DNA from: Marinagarivorans sp. UBA5868
Lineage (GTDB): Bacteria > Pseudomonadota > Gammaproteobacteria > Pseudomonadales > Cellvibrionaceae
DNA: 18,699 nucleotides
Assembly: GCA_002432095.1 (NCBI GenBank)
Contig: DJFQ01000161.1
Location: 17,140 to 35,838 of the forward strand
Direction of reading: 5' to 3'
Within the stretch, counting starts at the first letter, position 1. Each line of letters begins with the position of its first letter. Positions 1 through 6,901 of the stretch are shown piece by piece. The notes under the pieces are model-generated. The model was not told the DNA's origin. It was given only the letters and a program-made list of their open reading frames with translations, and searched no databases. A program made the translations under genes and the position numbers.

Positions 1-372
1 CGGCTGGCGCATTTGCTGCGGTCGCTCCGAGAGTATGCGCCTGAATTCGTCGACCGGTTGCAGGCGGAAACCATGGCGGAACATACACGTTTGGTGGATT
101 GGCAGGATCGTGAACATTATTACGGCGCTTTTAAACTCAATTACCCTGGACAGGATTACTACAATCAGCAGCTCTACTATCAATTCAGCAAAAGCAATAA
201 CGCCATTTATCTGGCCGGGGACAGCGTCTCTTGGTCGGGCGGCTGGATTGAAGGAGCATTACAGACCGGTATGAACGCCGCTGCGGCCGTGGTCAATCAA
301 TTTAAGCCGGAAAATCTATATCCAGATAACCCGATGGTGCAGGCCACCCAGGCAGATCAATATCGCTATTAG
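1..372 (+). CDS. Flavin monoamine / L-amino-acid oxidase, C-terminal fragment
   Basis: The reading frame is open from the first base, so the gene begins outside the window; only about the last 123 residues are visible. The end carries the C-terminal FAD-binding signature of the amine oxidase superfamily: a Y-L-A-G-D-S segment followed by SWSGGWIEGALQTGMNAA. In this family the Gly-Asp pair contacts the FAD and the GWxEGAL helix caps the flavin. Family members oxidise primary amines or L-amino acids to imines, releasing hydrogen peroxide. The GWIEGALQTGMNA spelling recalls bacterial tryptophan/amino-acid oxidases, but the substrate cannot be told from the fragment. The gene is convergent with a LuxR-type regulator 68 bp away, and a hairpin with a T-run lies directly after the stop. 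The family call is firm; the substrate is not. Confidence 0.85.
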   Translation, partial: RLAHLLRSLREYAPEFVDRLQAETMAEHTRLVDWQDREHYYGAFKLNYPGQDYYNQQLYYQFSKSNNAIYLAGDSVSWSGGWIEGALQTGMNAAAAVVNQFKPENLYPDNPMVQATQADQYRY

Positions 373-384
373 GTGCGGTCGGCC

Positions 385-408
385 ATATCTGCCGCAGATA
401 TTTTTATT
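385..408 (+). terminator. Rho-independent terminator after the amine oxidase gene
   Basis: A perfect 7-bp stem (ATATCTG, 385-391, with CAGATAT, 395-401) with a 3-base CCG loop runs straight into TTTTTATT. It starts 13 bp after the oxidase stop codon, in the expected place and orientation. The stem is A/T-rich at its base, so termination may be moderate. Confidence 0.65.
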
Positions 409-440
409 GACGAGCTGCGGCTGATAGATCTACCGAATAT

Positions 441-1199
441 TTAAACCGCAAGGGACTGCAATTTACAGCGATTGTGTACGCCGGTTTTGGTAAATATATG
501 CTTAACGTGTGTGCGCACCGTGGTAACGCTGATATGCAAACGACCGGCAATGGCTTCGTCACATTCGCCATCCAGGAGCAGGCGGGCGATTTCCGCTTCG
601 CGGGCGGTAAGGCTAAATTTATACTTCAGCCTATGGCTTTTATCCTCTCTGGTCACCGCAGAGGGCGCATGCAATTGGCGCAATCGGCGGATGTTGTGAA
701 TAGCCTGCACCAAATGTGGCTTCAAATGGTCAAGCAAAATATTCGCGCTTTCGTCAAAACCATCCCGACTGCGCTTACGCCAAATGCGTAGATCGCCAAT
801 ATTCTGGCTGGCTTGGTAAAGATGCAAGTTGATGCCGTGATAAAGCCCATCCGTCAATAAAAAATCATTAAAGAATTCGGTTTTATGCAGACATTGCGCC
901 GGCATTATTTCTTCAATGCGCGTTGCTGTTCGGCGCTGAGCGAGCTTATGTGTAATCGGATCCCGATATTGGAAATAGTCTAGGTAGCGGCCGATGTTGC
1001 GATCATCCATGTTCAGGTATACGCCCTGATCGTACCGTCCTTCTTCTGCCTTCCAACAAAAGGACGCGAAATAGTCCGCGCCCATCAGGTCCAGCAGCGG
1101 CCCGGCCACATGCTTTCTCATTTCATACTCGTCGGTATGCTCGTGCAGGATCTGCACAACGTTCAGCAGCTTTTTATATTGTCTTGCTGTAACTCTCAT
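441..1199 (-). CDS. LuxR-family transcriptional regulator
   Basis: A 252-aa regulator. The start chosen is the ATG at 1199 rather than a longer in-frame one at 1232, because GGGAGGA (minus strand, 1213-1207) lies 7 bases before it. Residues about 195-250 form the LuxR/GerE helix-turn-helix: SLTAREAEIARLLLDG, then a recognition helix around ISVTTVRTHVKHIFTKTG. The N-terminal 190 residues are a sensory domain. It keeps an RDPIT segment (79-83) reminiscent of the Asp-Pro pair of acyl-homoserine-lactone receptors, but the usual ligand-pocket tryptophans are not evident, so an AHL ligand is doubtful. No LuxI-type synthase is in the window. It converges on the oxidase gene. A palindrome with a matching half-site lies in its own upstream region, which suggests autoregulation (inference). 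Confidence 0.88.
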   Translation of the reverse strand: MRVTARQYKKLLNVVQILHEHTDEYEMRKHVAGPLLDLMGADYFASFCWKAEEGRYDQGVYLNMDDRNIGRYLDYFQYRDPITHKLAQRRTATRIEEIMPAQCLHKTEFFNDFLLTDGLYHGINLHLYQASQNIGDLRIWRKRSRDGFDESANILLDHLKPHLVQAIHNIRRLRQLHAPSAVTREDKSHRLKYKFSLTAREAEIARLLLDGECDEAIAGRLHISVTTVRTHVKHIFTKTGVHNRCKLQSLAV

Positions 1200-1521
1200 A
1201 GTGGTGTCCTCCCACACAATCTGGTCGTGCAAGCGTGTCTTAGGATCTGATGCACTAAAAAGGTGCCTCTCGACCAGATCCTGGTCGCGCCTCGGCCGCT
1301 TAAGGGCCTTAATCTACTCAAAATTGAGGATTCATGAATTGAATATAGACGACTATTCTTGGTTCAGTAGGAGTCACTAACGGACGCCTCTGGAATTGCT
1401 CTTTTCTCCGTTGCGACGCCGGCTCCCGCCTCGAATCCTTATTTACTCTAGGTAAACTGCGGTTCTCCAGGGGCCTCCTCGCAGCAAATAAAAATTTCTA
1501 ATTTTGGAAGCACCCTTACGT
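1200..1521. other. Intergenic regulatory region between luxR-type gene and divergent ORF
   Basis: About 320 bp without a convincing gene, lying between divergent reading frames. It holds the 1271-1287 palindrome and the 1221-1227 half-site listed separately, and a short TTTAC-N5-GTAAA dyad near 1441-1456. No well-spaced sigma-70 promoter could be picked by eye. Confidence 0.6.
1221..1287. promoter_or_regulatory. Candidate LuxR-type operator: palindrome plus half-site
   Basis: CGACCAGATCCTGGTCG at 1271-1287 is a perfect dyad (7-bp arms CGACCAG/CTGGTCG, 3-bp centre). The arm CTGGTCG recurs at 1221-1227, 22 bp before the regulator's ATG, and the flanks also agree (ATCTGGTCGTGC against ATCCTGGTCGCGC). 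The centre CCAGATC-TGG resembles known lux-type boxes. Position, symmetry and the adjacent LuxR-type gene support an autoregulatory site; binding is inferred. Confidence 0.5.
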
Positions 1522-2016
1522 ATGGGTATGCGGGTATCAGATGTTGAGCGCGGTGCGATGAAGATCCTCTCGGAAAATATTCATCCTATTGTTCTTGCCA
1601 CTGAAAAAGCGGTCTGCGACTTGTCCCTGAATCTTGAATATCAAGACATTCTGGAAAAGCAGTGCTGCGAGAGCAACTGCATGTTCTTGCGCCTGGAAAA
1701 TATTTTTGGGGCAGCCCAGTGTCCAGACTACGATTTGTATCTGCAAGATGCGCAACGCCCTGAGCAACAGGTCCACCTTGGTGTGTTATCTCTCGCGACA
1801 ACGCCACCCAGATCGACCGGCAATTTTCACGGTGTTGCGCAAACGGTAAAAATGGACAGAAATGCGGTCCGCTTGGCGATTGAGGGGCTTTTGTCGTCGG
1901 GTCAACTGACCTTGGTGCTCGAAGGTCAGCAGCTGCCTGTTCCGCGCTCACAAGCGGTTATCGAACTTGTCTATTTGTGCCTCCAGCCTGCTGACGCCTT
2001 TCATGAAGATTGCTGA
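1522..2016 (+). CDS. Hypothetical protein, possibly winged-helix-like C-terminus
   Basis: Not recognised. The frame is open from a TTG at 1504; the ATG at 1522 is preferred, with GGAAG 11-12 bases ahead, a weak ribosome site. The product is about 164 aa, soluble, with no signal peptide or membrane segment, and has a Cys cluster (CCESNC) near residue 50. The C-terminal third (VAQTVKMDRNAVRLAIEGLL, then SSGQLTLVLEG) has the alternation of helices and a beta hairpin seen in winged-helix DNA-binding domains, which is only a hint. It is transcribed divergently from the LuxR-type gene and shares its palindrome-bearing upstream region. It is followed by a stretch that may be decayed coding sequence, so this ORF could itself be a remnant. 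Confidence 0.4.
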   Translation: MGMRVSDVERGAMKILSENIHPIVLATEKAVCDLSLNLEYQDILEKQCCESNCMFLRLENIFGAAQCPDYDLYLQDAQRPEQQVHLGVLSLATTPPRSTGNFHGVAQTVKMDRNAVRLAIEGLLSSGQLTLVLEGQQLPVPRSQAVIELVYLCLQPADAFHEDC

Positions 2017-2284
2017 TCAACAGGAGTTTGATGGGCAGCAGCTCCCCAGATGGGAAGGCGACCAGTTTGTCCCGCTTCTCAGATGATATGTGGATTGCAT
2101 CACAAAGGCGTGGTGCCATTCCGCCAATCATGGAACATGTCATGAGATTGAAGGTAAGGCATTGCGCTGGCGCGTCATATTCCCGAATATTGCGTCCGTG
2201 AATCGCTCATGAGTGTCGCCGTCAACGTATGCGCGGCCACTTGGAGTGTTGCTATCCTCAATTATCAGAAGTGTGCCGGATCCA
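2017..2284. other. Gap with short coding-like fragments in different frames
   Basis: No intact gene is visible. A 27-codon ORF from the ATG at 2003 (ending LPRWEGDQFVPLLR) overlaps the previous stop. A second frame then reads DDMWIASQRRGAIPPIMEHV, and the first frame resumes with LRWRVIFPNIASVN before a stop near 2212. The pieces look protein-like but are broken by stops and frame changes. Either this is a decayed gene or a chance effect; I cannot name a parent family. Confidence 0.3.
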
Positions 2285-3079
2285 ATGAAAAAAATACCCC
2301 AGCTTCTTGTTTTTCCTTTGATATGTTTGACCGTGTTGTTGAGCGTCGCTTGCTCCAAGCGCGGGGCTGAAGAAAATGCTGCGCTCGATCAAAAATTAAA
2401 TTCGCTCAAAGTCGATGTTGATATCAAAAATTTTCATCAGGTATTGGGCGAGCCTTCCAGTGAAAAGCAGCGCGAAGTCACCAACGTGACCATGACGATC
2501 AAACGACATGCACCGCCGAAGAAAGTCGAAGAAAAATTTACCTACAAGGATTATCTCTACGAAAACGAACATTTTTATGTGCAAGCGGTTACTGATGAAG
2601 CGGGTAAAGTCGGTATGTTTTCGATTACCGCAAGAGATTCTGATTACTTGCCGACAATACAGACCGAGATGGACAAGCCCATTCAGCTAGGCAAAACCGT
2701 GTACGCGGATTTTTCGCCAACGGCTCGAAAAATTGCAGCGGACTTTCGCGAAAGCTCCACAAAGCCCAGCTATTACGAAGTGGTGGTCCACACCGGCAAG
2801 GAGCAGACATATGTGGTGGTAGCAACAAACCCACATGGCAAAACGGAAAAAATAGGTAAATTAAAGCCGCAGGATGGTGATGTGTTAATAAAGTGGTTTT
2901 CGCTTGCCGGCCAGGATTTTCCGCTTAACGAAGAGCACGACGCATTTAGAAAAGCAACGGTTATTAATACCTATACCGAAGTTGCACCCTGGTTTCGCGG
3001 GGTGGATAACAGTGGCGACGGCGCTAATTTTGGCGAAAACACCATCAATTTTGGCCCGCATACCACGCAGCTGAAGTAA
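2285..3079 (+). CDS. Putative lipoprotein of unknown function
   Basis: A 264-aa protein starting at the ATG at 2285, in-frame within a longer ORF; this start puts a proper lipoprotein signal at the N-terminus. MKKIPQ gives the positive n-region, LLVFPLICLTVLLSVA the hydrophobic core, and Cys23 (lipobox S-V-A-C) the lipid-attachment site. After cleavage SKRG follows; there is no Asp at +2, so outer-membrane sorting is plausible. The rest is a soluble, charged, beta-rich domain without a catalytic motif I recognise; the LGEPSSEK and YENEHFYVQAV stretches resemble small ligand-binding lipoprotein folds. One family it brings to mind is the ETEC_3214 domain, but I cannot confirm this. The only upstream purine signal is GGA close to the ATG. 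It appears monocistronic, with a strong hairpin 32 bp after the stop. Confidence 0.75.
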   Translation: MKKIPQLLVFPLICLTVLLSVACSKRGAEENAALDQKLNSLKVDVDIKNFHQVLGEPSSEKQREVTNVTMTIKRHAPPKKVEEKFTYKDYLYENEHFYVQAVTDEAGKVGMFSITARDSDYLPTIQTEMDKPIQLGKTVYADFSPTARKIAADFRESSTKPSYYEVVVHTGKEQTYVVVATNPHGKTEKIGKLKPQDGDVLIKWFSLAGQDFPLNEEHDAFRKATVINTYTEVAPWFRGVDNSGDGANFGENTINFGPHTTQLK

Positions 3080-3111
3080 AACAATAAATTGTGAATAAAG
3101 AGTGATCCTTC

Positions 3112-3140
3112 GAGCGCGTCTTTGAGATAAAGACGTGCTC
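3112..3140 (+). terminator. Hairpin downstream of the lipoprotein gene
   Basis: A 12-bp stem (3112-3123 with 3129-3140) contains a single G-U pair and closes a 5-base GAGAT loop, 32 bp after the stop codon. There is no T-run after it, so it may act as an mRNA 3'-end stabiliser or a weak terminator. Confidence 0.4.
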
Positions 3141-3323
3141 CTGGTCGTAGTGCCAGAATTCTTACGGTGTCTTTTGTACTGCCTCACTTGCTAATCGAAT
3201 ACCTGTTAAATAATTCGTATTTTCTCGATCCTCATCTAGACTTTCTCAAATCGGTGTAATGCCGATATTTGAATCGGTGGCAGTGATATGCCAACTTAAT
3301 CAATAAATGAGAAGGCGCTTATT

Positions 3324-4805
3324 ATGGGTAAGAAATCCAACGGAAAGATGAGCACGCTGATGGGAGTCGCCCTGACGTGTGCAGCATGCCTGGCCACAGC
3401 AAATTTGCATGCTGCAGGCGAAAAAAAATCCAAGACTGATCCGCACACATCCTATAACTGCTCCGCGGATCCCGCGTGGTTCAAATCACCAAGTATGCCA
3501 ACGGAGGTTAAAAAGAGTGGCAGTGATGGAACCTCAAACTTCTGCGACTTTTATCAGTTCTCGTGGCAAGCATTCGCTTTTTTAATGGCGCCTTCAACGG
3601 CCAATCCAGCATTACGCAACTTTGAAGACACTGCGCAATTCCCTGAATTGGAGGTCAATGCCGACGGCAGTCCCGCCAATTCCTGTGATGATAAAAAGAC
3701 GGGCAAAACTCTCTTCGTACGCAGCGTCAAGCCAACGGACGGCGGCACGGAATTTGTCCTGCCCGAGCGTATCGGTCAGGCGGGTGGGGGTGCAACCATT
3801 TATGATCAGAACGGCAATGTGGTGTTTTACGACGTGCGTTTTGGTAAGAGCCTATGCGCTGTCGACGAAATTAAAACGCAGCAGAATTTTCCTGGAGGTA
3901 CAACTGAATTGAAATTGGCCTGGAAGGTAATGGACGGAAAAGATGATCCTGCCAAGTTTATTACCATGGATGCGAAAATTGGCGACGCCAGTAAGATGAC
4001 AAAGTTAGGCCTTATCGGATTTCATCTGGCGGTAGCGACACCAGACCATCCGGAAATGATATGGGCGACTTTTGAACACTCGATCAATGTGCCGGACTGT
4101 GAAAGCCCAAGTGGCACGAGTGGTTGGTCGTTTACCAGTGATGCATGTGCGAGCGCGTTACATGAAAAAAATATTCCTGGCATCATCAACTGCGACTTTA
4201 ATAACGCGTCAAAGCAAACCTCCATTACCGGAACCGCTACTGAAATTTGTCGTGACTTTCCCTACGGGTCGGCGCCGGGTGATCTTAAATACGAGGAGAA
4301 CGTGGGCGATATCACTTCACTAAATGCCAATGTACAACCTCACCTCAAAGATTCATTTGCGATCTTAAAGAACTATTTTAATCTCGGCGCTTTGTGGGTG
4401 AGCGATACAACCAAAAGCTCGGATATTCACAATCAGCGCGGTTCCCTGAGGTTGGCTAATTCTGTTGCCGAGACGGATTATCAGTACGTGGATTTAAAAG
4501 CAAGTTTTGTATCCAACTGCTTTGGGTGTCATAACTACACGGGTACTGGAACACCGGCCGCCGGCAAAAATACCACCTCAGGCAGCCTGAGCCATATCTT
4601 TGACGACATAGTCGCCGGCAGCAAACAATGTATTGATGTGCAGGCTGCCAGCCTCATTGGCAATCAGGGGCAGGCACAAACGGCGTGCCCTAAAACGTGC
4701 GCCAATTCCTCACAGTACCTTAAGTGGAATGGTCAATGGACCAACCAAAATGCCGGCACCGGCCAGCAGTTGCCGATGACGGTATGCGGTTGTTGCGGTC
4801 AGTAA
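3324..4805 (+). CDS. Secreted protein with one c-type haem motif (cytochrome c family)
   Basis: 493 aa with a Sec signal peptide (hydrophobic TLMGVALTCAACLATA, cleavage likely after about residue 30). GAGAAGG lies about 8 bases before the ATG. A single CxxCH haem-binding motif, C399-F-G-C402-H403, follows VDLKASFVSN. Segments such as GLIGFHLAVATPDHPEMIWA (229-248), TFEHSINVP and NYFNLGALWV (350-359), then ANSVAETDYQ just before CxxCH, match the pattern I know from uncharacterised secreted 'cytochrome c family' proteins with a long N-terminal domain and one haem near the C-terminus. Many other Cys residues (46, 74, 121, 178, 259, 275, 290, 309, 436, 455, 459, and CGCC at 488-491) suggest several disulphides. 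It is likely periplasmic or extracellular; its redox partner is unknown. A GC-rich hairpin follows the stop. Confidence 0.75.
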   Translation: MGKKSNGKMSTLMGVALTCAACLATANLHAAGEKKSKTDPHTSYNCSADPAWFKSPSMPTEVKKSGSDGTSNFCDFYQFSWQAFAFLMAPSTANPALRNFEDTAQFPELEVNADGSPANSCDDKKTGKTLFVRSVKPTDGGTEFVLPERIGQAGGGATIYDQNGNVVFYDVRFGKSLCAVDEIKTQQNFPGGTTELKLAWKVMDGKDDPAKFITMDAKIGDASKMTKLGLIGFHLAVATPDHPEMIWATFEHSINVPDCESPSGTSGWSFTSDACASALHEKNIPGIINCDFNNASKQTSITGTATEICRDFPYGSAPGDLKYEENVGDITSLNANVQPHLKDSFAILKNYFNLGALWVSDTTKSSDIHNQRGSLRLANSVAETDYQYVDLKASFVSNCFGCHNYTGTGTPAAGKNTTSGSLSHIFDDIVAGSKQCIDVQAASLIGNQGQAQTACPKTCANSSQYLKWNGQWTNQNAGTGQQLPMTVCGCCGQ

Positions 4806-4822
4806 TGAATCATTGATGTCTC

Positions 4823-4847
4823 GCCAGGGCAGCATCGCTGCCCTGGC
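4823..4847 (+). terminator. Hairpin terminator after the haem-protein gene
   Basis: A perfect 10-bp GC-rich stem (GCCAGGGCAG, 4823-4832, with CTGCCCTGGC, 4838-4847) and a 5-base loop begin 17 bp after the stop codon. Only two T's follow, so it lacks the full U-tract of a classical intrinsic terminator. Confidence 0.5.
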
Positions 4848-4990
4848 TTCCCAAGATCGCTACCAATCATTACATCTCACGGATTCATCCGTGCGGAAAA
4901 ATCCTGTAGTCTCCGCCCAGCAGCCACGGGTTACCCCGCTTCGGCTCGTTGAGGATTACAGAGTGTTTCGTAAATTACCGGAGAATTCCT

Positions 4991-5716
4991 ATGAATAAAA
5001 TTGCGGTCATCGTTTTGTCTTGCTTAATGTCAGTGGGCACCCTGGCGGCGGATTTACCCAGCTTCCCATTTGTAGTCGCCAACGGTACTGCGGAAAAGAA
5101 AATTAAGCCGGATATGGCCACCATCCATTTATCGATTCTGGCATTTGATAAGGAATCCGATCAGGCATTAAAAACGGTCAACGATACCACCACCAAGGTA
5201 ACGGACATTCTCACGAAAAGCGGCGTCGGCAAAGACAAAATCGAAGCGACCGACATCAACAAAACCACCACGCGAAAACGCGACGCGGAATTTAATGGGT
5301 TGGAAATTTTAGGTTACGAAGTGTCGCGCTCCATGACCATCAAACTCGACAATCTTTCGCAATACTCCGACATTATGGGCAATATCATTGCAACTAATAA
5401 TGTATCCGGGGTGAGAGCGGATTTTGACGTATCCAATCGCAAAGCTGTGGAAGCCGATTTGATTGCCATGGCCGGAGCGGATGCTAAAGAAAAAGCCAAT
5501 GCTATGGCGAATGGGTTGGGTACCAAGGTTCAATCCGTTTACGCCATTTCTCAAGTATCGGCGTTTGGGGATTTTGTCGCTGATTTCGGTGCGGGCTCCA
5601 TGAAAACCATGGCGTTTAGAACTGCGGAGGGCGCCGGCAACTACGAGACCATTATGTTCGCCCCGGAAACGATTACCGTGGAGCAAACCATTAATGTGAT
5701 GTTTCGCATTAAATGA
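4991..5716 (+). CDS. SIMPL (DUF541, YggE-like) periplasmic protein
   Basis: A 241-aa protein. The ATG at 4991 is chosen over one 42 bp upstream because GGAG lies about 8 bases before it and a clean signal peptide results (MNKIAVIVLSCLMSVGTLAA, cleavage near residue 20). The mature part begins with FVVANGTAEKKIKPDMATIH, the typical opening of the SIMPL/DUF541 domain, where a beta strand carries 'v.G.g...v.pD.a.i'. The expected later features are present: helices with spaced Asn/Thr, a DINKTTTRKRD region and a closing strand ending in INVMFRIK. The family includes E. coli YggE, linked to oxidative-stress relief, but its biochemical activity is not settled. It is probably its own transcription unit and converges on the DUF1552 gene. 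Confidence 0.85.
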   Translation: MNKIAVIVLSCLMSVGTLAADLPSFPFVVANGTAEKKIKPDMATIHLSILAFDKESDQALKTVNDTTTKVTDILTKSGVGKDKIEATDINKTTTRKRDAEFNGLEILGYEVSRSMTIKLDNLSQYSDIMGNIIATNNVSGVRADFDVSNRKAVEADLIAMAGADAKEKANAMANGLGTKVQSVYAISQVSAFGDFVADFGAGSMKTMAFRTAEGAGNYETIMFAPETITVEQTINVMFRIK

Positions 5717-5743
5717 AGCACGGATAAAATTCAGAATAAAAGA

Positions 5744-5764
5744 CGCGGGCTCTTAAAGCCCGCG
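5744..5764 (-). terminator. Intrinsic terminator of the DUF1552 operon (minus strand)
   Basis: An 8-bp stem (CGCGGGCT, 5744-5751, with AGCCCGCG, 5757-5764) has a 5-base loop. Read on the minus strand the stem is followed by TCTTTTATT, giving a good intrinsic terminator 14 bp after the minus-strand stop. On the plus strand it lies 27 bp beyond the SIMPL gene but has no T-run there, so it may serve that gene only weakly. Confidence 0.7.
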
Positions 5765-5778
5765 CCGCTGAATTAACG

Positions 5779-6879
5779 TCAGATTAAAATGCCGTCGATT
5801 AACTTGGAGCCGTATTGAGGATCCTGTAGTCCATACGCCAATGCGATGGTGTCCATCAGGTCATATTGATTGGCGCGATCAACGTCCAGTACCACGCCAT
5901 TGCGAAACAGATTTTTGCAGCCCGCGATCAGATAGGGCGCGTTGTCTGCAGTATGGTCACGCCCGTCACCCATATCAGTGACATGGACCACCAGCGTCGA
6001 ATCAAGGAGGCTTCGGCCATCGTGGTCGGGAGTAATTTCCAGCAGTTTGATCAGGTACGCCAATTTCATTGACAGATAAGCGCGGAAATACACAAACGCT
6101 TCGACGGAAGCCAAAGACGAAACAGCGTGGTGAAAATCCAATCGATATTTACTGGAATAGCTTTCGGGTAAATAAAATTCGGCCTGATTGTCGCCCCACA
6201 TTAATGTGACGACATTCGTAACATTGCGCTGCAGTGCCAGGGCACTCAGCATGATCTGCAGATCCACATTTTTGTCAAAATCATTGAGTGCGTCAGGATT
6301 CGCGGCAAGGAGCCGGCGATCCAGCGGTGAGGCGATCGCTGGATCAACATAACGGTCGCCAAAAAACTCGCGGTATGCGCGTGCAGAAGAATCGAAAAAG
6401 TATTGAAGTTGATTTTCCTTTTTGCTGACAACTTCAAAGCCGGGGACATGGGTCGCCAGCAAAAGATTATTAATCATCACGTTGTCGCTGAGCATCTCTC
6501 CGAGACGAATATCCAAGGTGGTCTCCCTGCCCGCCGTAAATCCGCCCCCCAAAACTTTATCCGTAATGCCATGCCCGGCGTTTTCAACAAAGAACTTCCG
6601 AAAAAAAACACAGTGTTCTTTTACCGGTTCCAATGGTGCGGAAGCTTGGCGTAAGGTAAAAGAATTACCGCAACCATCGGGCGTCCAGTGATCATAAGGT
6701 GCGCCTTGAGGTGTATAGACAAAAATTGCGCGCTTTGGCCGTGGCGCCGGCGCTAATGCAAGGCCATTCAGCGTTGGCGAGGCTATGCTGGCGGTAAATG
6801 GTGAGGCTATGCCGGCGGTTAAAAGCGAAGTCCGTAAAAATCTGCGGCGTGTCAAAGCGGCATTCAGCGAATTTTTCAT
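5779..6879 (-). CDS. DUF1552 family protein, Tat-exported
   Basis: 366 aa from the ATG at 6879; AGGG lies about 12 bases upstream, and this start leaves a 22-bp gap after the preceding gene. The N-terminus TRRRFLRTS followed by a hydrophobic LLTAGIASPF stretch is a twin-arginine signal, so the protein is probably exported folded. The body matches DUF1552: near the start FVYTPQGAPYDHWTPDGCG, in the centre VTLMWGDNQAEFYL, and near the end DSTLVVHVTDMGDGRDHTAD, PYLIAGCKN and a closing LAYGL segment. DUF1552 proteins usually sit beside DUF1592/1588-type cytochrome-like proteins in marine and soil bacteria, and their activity is unknown. Here no such partner is adjacent. It is somewhat shorter than the usual 400-450 aa. 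It ends at a good intrinsic terminator. Confidence 0.88.
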   Translation of the reverse strand: MKNSLNAALTRRRFLRTSLLTAGIASPFTASIASPTLNGLALAPAPRPKRAIFVYTPQGAPYDHWTPDGCGNSFTLRQASAPLEPVKEHCVFFRKFFVENAGHGITDKVLGGGFTAGRETTLDIRLGEMLSDNVMINNLLLATHVPGFEVVSKKENQLQYFFDSSARAYREFFGDRYVDPAIASPLDRRLLAANPDALNDFDKNVDLQIMLSALALQRNVTNVVTLMWGDNQAEFYLPESYSSKYRLDFHHAVSSLASVEAFVYFRAYLSMKLAYLIKLLEITPDHDGRSLLDSTLVVHVTDMGDGRDHTADNAPYLIAGCKNLFRNGVVLDVDRANQYDLMDTIALAYGLQDPQYGSKLIDGILI

Positions 6880-6901
6880 GATGTCTGATATCCCTGTTGA
6901 C

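Noticed and set aside
1958..2143. 61-aa minus-strand frame in the gap after the hypothetical ORF
   Set aside because: No ribosome site, low protein-like character and overlap with the plus-strand ORF.
3141..3147. Third copy of CTGGTCG downstream of the lipoprotein gene
   Set aside because: A lone 7-mer with no dyad partner and no promoter context; expected by chance at this length.
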